9,131 bases of DNA from Deltaproteobacteria bacterium (lineage in GTDB: Bacteria; Desulfobacterota; DSM-4660; Desulfatiglandales; B25-G16). Both the position numbers and the translations under genes were made by a program. The stretch lies in NCBI GenBank assembly GCA_003646935.1, contig QMLW01000045.1:1-9131 (forward strand). Direction: 5' to 3'. A model generated the notes under the pieces. It was given only the letters and a program-made list of their open reading frames with translations, had not been told where the DNA came from and did no database searches. Shown here piece after piece: positions 5,607 through 9,131 of the stretch (position 1 is its first letter; every line of letters begins with the position of its first letter).

Positions 5607-6845
5607 ATGAAATTATCAGAATTAGATGTAAAACCACAGATCCTCAAGGCCCTTAGTCACATGGGCTATGAGGATTTGACACCCATCCAGGAGAAGACCC
5701 TCGTGCCGATCCTGAAGGGCAGGGATCTCCTGGCCAGGGCAGAGACCGGCTCTGGCAAAACAGCGGCCTGCGCTATTCCGCTGGTCCAGATGATCGATCC
5801 CTCGCTCAACGCCATCCAGGCCCTCATCCTGGTGCCTACTCGTGAGCTGGCGATTCAATACGTGGAGGAGATCGATAGGATCTCTCGGCACACGGATGTG
5901 GCCCCTTTTGCCATGTTCGGCGGATTTCCGGTGGAGATCCAAAAGGCAAAGCTGCGGCACAAAGTCCATATCCTCGTGGCAACGCCCGGACGGCTGATCG
6001 ATTTCATCTATCGAATCAGGTCGATCGACCTTTCCCATGTACGCACCCTGGTTCTGGATGAAGCGGACGAGATGCTGAACATGGGCTTTATCGAGGATAT
6101 AGACTTCATCATGTCCTGCCTGATCCACGATCATCAGACATTGTTCTTTGGGGCCACGATGCCCGAGGAGATCGATCGATTGGCCAGGGCCCATCTCAAA
6201 GAACCCGTGAGGGTGGAATTAAATAAAAAACAGGTGGCCCCGCAGAGCCTGGTTCACCATTTTCAGTATACCCGGCTGGGGAATCGGCTGAAGGCACTGA
6301 TCGACTACCTGAAGAGGAAGGAGATCTCCCAGGCCATCATCTTTTGCAACACACGTCATCATGCTGAGAAGCTGATAGGAGACCTAAAGGGGAAATTCAA
6401 ATCCATAGGGTATATCCACGGAGGCCTGGACCAATCGAGGCGGACCGCGATCTTTGAGCGATTTCGCCGAAACGAGATTAACCTCATGGTTGCCACGGAT
6501 ATTGCCGGTCGGGGTCTGGACTTCAGCCATGTCAGCCATGTGATTAATTATGATTATCCTTTAGGCCTTGAAGCCTACACGCACAGGACAGGGAGGACCG
6601 GGAGGATGGGGCGCTCGGGCATTGCCATGAGCTTTGTGACGGATAAGGAGTTGAAGGATGTGAGATCCCTGGTCAAGGCCAACCACATCGATCCCGTATG
6701 GCACGGCACCATGCCCAACGTCCAGGCTGCTTCCGAACAGAACCGGAGACGAGACCGTAAAAAGTACCAAAAAAGACGTACCGGCCGGGAAAGACGACCA
6801 CCTACGCGCTCCATCACCTCCAGCCCCGGGGCACGCTCTTTGTAA
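5607..6845 (+). CDS. DEAD-box ATP-dependent RNA helicase
   Basis: This 412-aa superfamily 2 RNA helicase unwinds RNA duplexes using ATP. Motifs in order are Q motif TPIQ (25-28), I AETGSGKT (45-52), Ia PTREL (77-81), GG (105-106), Ib TPGR (126-129), II DEAD (151-154), III GAT (182-184, where SAT is usual), IV IIFCNTR (244-250), [11 protein letters not shown] (296-305) and [10 protein letters not shown] (326-333). The core ends near 345 and a short basic extension follows. I chose ATG 5607 because AAAGGA (5595-5600) sits six bases before it; a GTG at 5592 would add five residues and lacks its own ribosome site. The last 15-20 residues ([15 protein letters not shown]) are read out of frame through a BipA gene fragment, so the native C-terminus appears to have been replaced. 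It resembles RhlE/DeaD-type helicases but cannot be assigned more exactly. Confidence 0.93.
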   Translation: MKLSELDVKPQILKALSHMGYEDLTPIQEKTLVPILKGRDLLARAETGSGKTAACAIPLVQMIDPSLNAIQALILVPTRELAIQYVEEIDRISRHTDVAPFAMFGGFPVEIQKAKLRHKVHILVATPGRLIDFIYRIRSIDLSHVRTLVLDEADEMLNMGFIEDIDFIMSCLIHDHQTLFFGATMPEEIDRLARAHLKEPVRVELNKKQVAPQSLVHHFQYTRLGNRLKALIDYLKRKEISQAIIFCNTRHHAEKLIGDLKGKFKSIGYIHGGLDQSRRTAIFERFRRNEINLMVATDIAGRGLDFSHVSHVINYDYPLGLEAYTHRTGRTGRMGRSGIAMSFVTDKELKDVRSLVKANHIDPVWHGTMPNVQAASEQNRRRDRKKYQKRRTGRERRPPTRSITSSPGARSL

Positions 6846-7087
6846 AGGAGAACACCCCGGTCTACAAGGGGATGGTGGTGGGTGAGAATTCAAGGGAGAA
6901 CGATATTAACGTGAATGTCACCAAGGAAAAGAAGCTCACCAACATGAGGGCGGCAGGGGCGGACGAGGCCCTGCAGCTCGTACCGCCCAGGATCCTGAAC
7001 CTTGAGCAGGCCATCGAGTTTATCAAAGAGGATGAGCTGGTCGAGGTAACCCCGCTGTCCGTGCGCATCAGAAAGAAGATTCTCTGA
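6788..7087 (+). pseudogene. bipA: 3' fragment of a BipA/TypA translational GTPase gene
   Basis: About 99 codons in a frame shifted relative to the helicase give the conserved C-terminal domain of Bip[19 protein letters not shown], then [36 protein letters not shown] and [18 protein letters not shown]. BipA is a ribosome-associated GTPase for cold and stress growth, normally about 600 aa. The GTPase and central domains are absent and the similarity starts abruptly near 6788, inside the last codons of the helicase. The first ATG in this frame is 6872, which would give a 71-residue stub beginning inside the domain with no good ribosome site, so it is probably not a functional gene. The missing 5' part is nowhere in the window. 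It marks a recombination or deletion junction; an intact copy elsewhere in the genome is likely but not shown. Confidence 0.85.
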
Positions 7088-7276
7088 TCGAACCAGAAGC
7101 CCTCGTAAAACCAGAACGGCTCTTGTTGCACTCAGACGACAACGCTCAGCATGCCGATAAAGGTTTGGTGTTCAACCCATCTTTTCATTGACGATAAGAA
7201 GTTTTTCTAGTCCCTTGATATCCATAATGATATGGATTCGTGAATCTATCATGTCTGCGTGCCATTAACCATCGTC

Positions 7277-7351
7277 ATACCACTCTTTTATCCCCATAGT
7301 TTTGCATAGTATGTCGATTTTTTATCGACATACTATGATGAAAAGTGGTAT
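7277..7351. repeat. Nested palindrome, probable operator of the abiE operon
   Basis: The inner repeat is a perfect 14-bp inverted pair, CATAGTATGTCGAT (7305-7318) with its complement at 7324-7337, spaced by five T. Around it, ATACCACT (7277-7284) pairs with AGTGGTAT (7344-7351), extendable by three T-A pairs if one C is bulged. The inner right arm overlaps the -35 of the candidate abiE promoter. AbiEi antitoxins of the known systems repress their own operon by binding inverted repeats in the promoter, so an operator role is reasonable. A cruciform, RNA hairpin or small mobile repeat is an alternative. Confidence 0.55.
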
Positions 7352-7354
7352 TCT
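7325..7354 (+). promoter_or_regulatory. Candidate abiE promoter within the palindrome
   Basis: TCGACA (7325-7330, one mismatch from TTGACA) is followed after 18 bases by TATTCT (7349-7354). Transcription would begin near 7361, about 48 nt before abiEi. The -35 lies in the right arm of the perfect inverted repeat and the -10 overlaps the outer arm, so a protein bound to the palindrome would block RNA polymerase. Confidence 0.4.
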
Positions 7355-7408
7355 CACGCAACTGGTGCTTTCTTTCCTCAAACATGCAATACAGGTAAAT
7401 GAATTGCA

Positions 7409-8074
7409 ATGATCCAGACCATTAGAAAGCAAATCCCGCAGGAGGAGTTCGATTATCAGGCTCTTTTGGACTGTCTTAAGGGCTACGTACGCCCCAGGGA
7501 CAAGATTTCCGGTCTTCTGAGAAAGGGAAGTATTATTCGTATCAAAAAAGGGCTTTATATATTTGGTGATGAATACCGGCGCAAGCCCTTTTCACGTGAG
7601 ATCTTGGCCAACCTCATGTACGGGCCGTCCTATATATCGTTGGAGTATGCATTGCAGCATTACGGTCTCATCCCGGAGCGCGTAGAGGCGGTGACCTCTG
7701 TGACCACCGGTCGATCTCGAAGATTCTCCACGCCGGTCGGCCTTTTCACCTATCGCATGATTCCTCTTGAGGCCTTCCGTGTCGGAATGGATAGGATCGA
7801 AATCGGTGACGGCCGCGCCTTCCTCATGGCCACGCCGGCAAAGGCACTGGCTGATAAGCTGCAAGAGGACCGGGGGATAGGGATCCAATCACAGAGGGAA
7901 TTGAATAAGTATCTTGAGAACAATCTCCGGATCGATCCAACTGCCCTGAAGGATTTAAATCAAATGGAGCTTAACGCCATTGCGCGAGGCTACCGGTCTC
8001 GAAGGATCAGGATGCTCAGTGATCTCGTTCGTCGCATCCAACACAAGGTAGAAGAGAAAAGTGGCCATGTATGA
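7409..8074 (+). CDS. abiEi: AbiEi-family antitoxin, type IV toxin-antitoxin system
   Basis: This 221-aa protein has the layout of AbiEi antitoxins: an N-terminal winged helix (about 1-55) ending in LLRKGSIIRIKKGLYIF (37-52), where the last strands form the wing, followed by the larger C-terminal domain. Conserved-looking segments are YISLEYALQHYGLIPE (75-90), TTGRSRRFSTPVG (99-111) and TPAKALADKL (142-151). In this family the C-terminal domain neutralises the toxin and the winged helix represses the operon. The basic C-terminal helix (195-213) may add to DNA binding. The ATG at 7409 has a weak ribosome site (ACAGG, 7391-7395, 13 bases upstream), but the protein starts naturally there. It overlaps the toxin gene, and the upstream palindrome is a plausible binding site. 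Confidence 0.85.
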   Translation: MIQTIRKQIPQEEFDYQALLDCLKGYVRPRDKISGLLRKGSIIRIKKGLYIFGDEYRRKPFSREILANLMYGPSYISLEYALQHYGLIPERVEAVTSVTTGRSRRFSTPVGLFTYRMIPLEAFRVGMDRIEIGDGRAFLMATPAKALADKLQEDRGIGIQSQRELNKYLENNLRIDPTALKDLNQMELNAIARGYRSRRIRMLSDLVRRIQHKVEEKSGHV

Positions 8075-8933
8075 AGCAGTTGCTCGGATGCTTTCAAAAT
8101 ATGAATGCCGCGGGCTCAATGAGTACCTAAACGCCCTGCGCGAGATCCTGCAGGATATAGCCTTGCTAGGGCTCTGGAGGGGTAAGTTCTTTGAAAAAGC
8201 GGCATTCTACGGCGGCACCGCGTTGCGCCTGCTTCATGGGTTGGATCGATTTTCCGAAGACATGGATTTCTCTTTGTTGGAACCTTCAGATAGGTTTGAT
8301 TTAACCAATTATTTCACATTCCTGGAGAGAGAGACCGAAGGCTTTGGGTTTGATATACGGATTGAGGGAATCGATAAGGCCGTGCACACGCCTGTTCAAT
8401 CCGCCTTTCTCAAGGCAGATACCAGGAATCAGCTCCTGGTGATCGAAACAGGGGAGGAGATACTGAAGGCGATTCCCAAGGGCCAGATCTTGAAGATCAA
8501 GCTGGAAGTGGACACTGATCCGCCTCCTGGTTTCGCCACACAGACCCGTTACCTCTTGCAGCCCGTTCCCTTTTCGGTGCGAGCCTTTGTGCTTCCGGAC
8601 CTATTCGCGGGTAAGATGCACGCCATACTCTGCCGGAGATGGAAGGGCAGGGTGAAGGGGCGTGACTGGTACGATCTCGTGTGGTATGCAGCGCAGCATC
8701 CGGAGCTGCACCTCTCCCACCTGGAGCAGCGAATGCGCCAGACCGGCGACTGGAAAGAGGATGCGCCTTTGACAGCGGAGCGGTTCAAGGAATTGCTCAT
8801 TCATGCGATACATAGCCTGGATGTAGGCCAGATCCGAAAAGAAGTAGAGCCTTTTGTCAGGAATCCGGAGGCGTTATCTATCTGGTCCCGGGAGTTTTTC
8901 TTGGATGTTGTTACCAGGATACGGTTTGCGTAA
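8067..8933 (+). CDS. abiEii: AbiEii/AbiGii-family nucleotidyltransferase toxin
   Basis: This is the toxin of the type IV pair, 288 aa from ATG 8067 or 290 from GTG 8061. It belongs to the polymerase-beta-like nucleotidyltransferase superfamily. Counting from 8067, motif I is FYGGTALRLLHG (47-58), motif II RFSEDMDFS (61-69) with the two metal-binding aspartates, the third acidic strand KIKLEVD (143-149), and motif IV ADLFAGK-like LFAGKMHAIL (179-188) with KGRDWYDLVW (197-206). Related toxins transfer nucleotides to cellular RNA, in some cases tRNA, to halt growth and block phage. All catalytic motifs appear intact, so the toxin is probably active. The gene overlaps the antitoxin gene by 8 nt (14 nt from GTG), which means coupled translation. 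A GA-rich stretch (8050-8058) is the likely ribosome site and fits either start. Confidence 0.87.
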   Translation: MYEAVARMLSKYECRGLNEYLNALREILQDIALLGLWRGKFFEKAAFYGGTALRLLHGLDRFSEDMDFSLLEPSDRFDLTNYFTFLERETEGFGFDIRIEGIDKAVHTPVQSAFLKADTRNQLLVIETGEEILKAIPKGQILKIKLEVDTDPPPGFATQTRYLLQPVPFSVRAFVLPDLFAGKMHAILCRRWKGRVKGRDWYDLVWYAAQHPELHLSHLEQRMRQTGDWKEDAPLTAERFKELLIHAIHSLDVGQIRKEVEPFVRNPEALSIWSREFFLDVVTRIRFA

Positions 8934-9010
8934 GCGATGTTTATCACTAAGCACATTGTCTGTAATAGGACTGATTATTTTGATCCCAGGAAATGGATAT
9001 CACCGCATCT

Positions 9011-9034
9011 TGGAATATTGGAATGATGGAATAA
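9011..9034. repeat. Degenerate 8-bp tandem repeat
   Basis: Three consecutive units TGGAATAT, TGGAATGA and TGGAATAA share the core TGGAAT with a period of eight. Such short degenerate arrays often occur in intergenic DNA next to accessory cassettes in related environmental bacteria. This is a general impression, not a searched result. Confidence 0.6.
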
Positions 9035-9037
9035 TGC

Positions 9038-9056
9038 CTGCCTGTCGGCAGACAGG
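9038..9056. repeat. GC-rich palindrome with two alternative stems
   Basis: CCTGTC (9041-9046) pairs with GACAGG (9051-9056) around GGCA, and CTGCC (9038-9042) pairs with GGCAG (9047-9051) around TGTC. The two stems exclude one another. The motif resembles short dispersed palindromes found in many copies in some deltaproteobacterial genomes. It lies 105 nt past the abiEii stop, with no T-run, so it is not a standard terminator. Confidence 0.5.
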
Positions 9057-9131
9057 GGTTCTTAAGAAAATGGGGCAGTGGTTTATTGGTAAGATTTCTC
9101 TTGACAGGGAAGTTAATAAATGGATCATTGC

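Larger units (their letters stand above)
7088..7408. other. Intergenic region ahead of the abiE operon
   Basis: These 321 nt hold no recognisable gene. Features seen are a small inverted repeat TCCATA/TATGGA near 7220-7236, a GATTC/GAATC pair just after it, and the large nested palindrome at 7277-7351 with an overlapping promoter. A 26-codon minus-strand frame (7252-7172) is present but unrecognised and has no convincing ribosome site. I see no intrinsic terminator after the bipA fragment. Confidence 0.4.
8934..9131. other. Noncoding right edge downstream of abiE
   Basis: No gene can be supported. The stretch carries a patch of degenerate 8-bp repeats and a GC-rich palindrome (9011-9056). 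A frame from about 9034 stays open to the window edge, passing ATG 9070, but has no ribosome site and starts inside the palindrome. A perfect TTGACA at 9101-9106 may be the -35 of a promoter whose gene lies outside the window; no good -10 is visible before the end. Confidence 0.35.

Noticed and set aside
6872..7087. 71-aa stand-alone protein starting at ATG 6872
   Set aside because: It begins in the middle of the BipA C-terminal domain; similarity continues upstream without a start, so it is a gene fragment and not a separate small protein.
7172..7252. 26-codon minus-strand ORF ahead of abiE
   Set aside because: Mildly protein-like but short, without a ribosome site or recognisable family.
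7305..7337. Inner palindrome read as an intrinsic terminator for the bipA fragment
   Set aside because: The stem is AT-rich, its T-run lies in the loop and not after the stem, and it overlaps a promoter of the downstream operon.
9034..9131. Start of a new gene running off the right edge (ATG at 9034 or 9070)
   Set aside because: No ribosome site, the first codons come from the palindrome, and fewer than 33 codons are visible.
1..9131. CRISPR arrays, tRNA or rRNA genes, complete insertion sequences, phage or conjugation genes
   Set aside because: None seen on either strand: no spaced direct repeats of CRISPR type, no cloverleaf-like tRNA ends, and no transposase or integrase motifs in any sizeable frame.

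Overview
The window looks like a chromosomal segment of a free-living bacterium, most plausibly a deltaproteobacterial or Desulfobacterota-type lineage. That is inferred from the moderate base composition, the gene mix (fused OtsA-OtsB, TreT, a short glycine-rich RRM protein, AbiE) and the short GC-rich palindrome at the right edge. It is not a firm placement. There are six well-supported protein genes, one likely small gene and three gene remnants.

Left part (1-4133, mainly minus strand). A two-gene trehalose operon reads leftward: a fused trehalose-6-phosphate synthase/phosphatase (4133-1959), then a TreT-type trehalose glycosyltransferring synthase (1944-727). They are 14 nt apart, and the treT Shine-Dalgarno overlaps the otsAB stop codon. 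Beyond treT lie a small plus-strand gene for a four-cysteine zinc-ribbon-like protein (468-650) and, on the minus strand, a frameshifted remnant of a BON-domain (OsmY-like) protein (about 72-430). Trehalose synthesis together with an OsmY-like remnant suggests an osmotic or desiccation stress locus.

Middle (4134-7087, plus strand). A long intergenic stretch ends in a sigma70-like promoter followed about 35 nt later by a perfect 15-bp terminator hairpin, which would give a short leader or small RNA. Next come a 104-aa RRM RNA-binding protein (4882-5196), a degenerate CxxC-x17-CxxC zinc-ribbon remnant (5309-5422) and a DEAD-box RNA helicase (5607-6845). The RRM protein and helicase together resemble an RNA-remodelling or cold-shock module. 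The end of the helicase gene runs, out of frame, into a detached 3' fragment of a BipA/TypA GTPase gene (about 6788-7087).

Right part (7088-9131, plus strand). A nested palindrome overlapping a probable promoter precedes an AbiEi/AbiEii type IV toxin-antitoxin pair (7409-8074 and 8067-8933) with overlapping genes. The window ends in a noncoding patch of short degenerate repeats and a GC-rich palindrome. Three gene remnants and a defence cassette within 9 kb point to a locus reshaped by recombination, but no intact insertion sequence, tRNA, rRNA or CRISPR array was seen.
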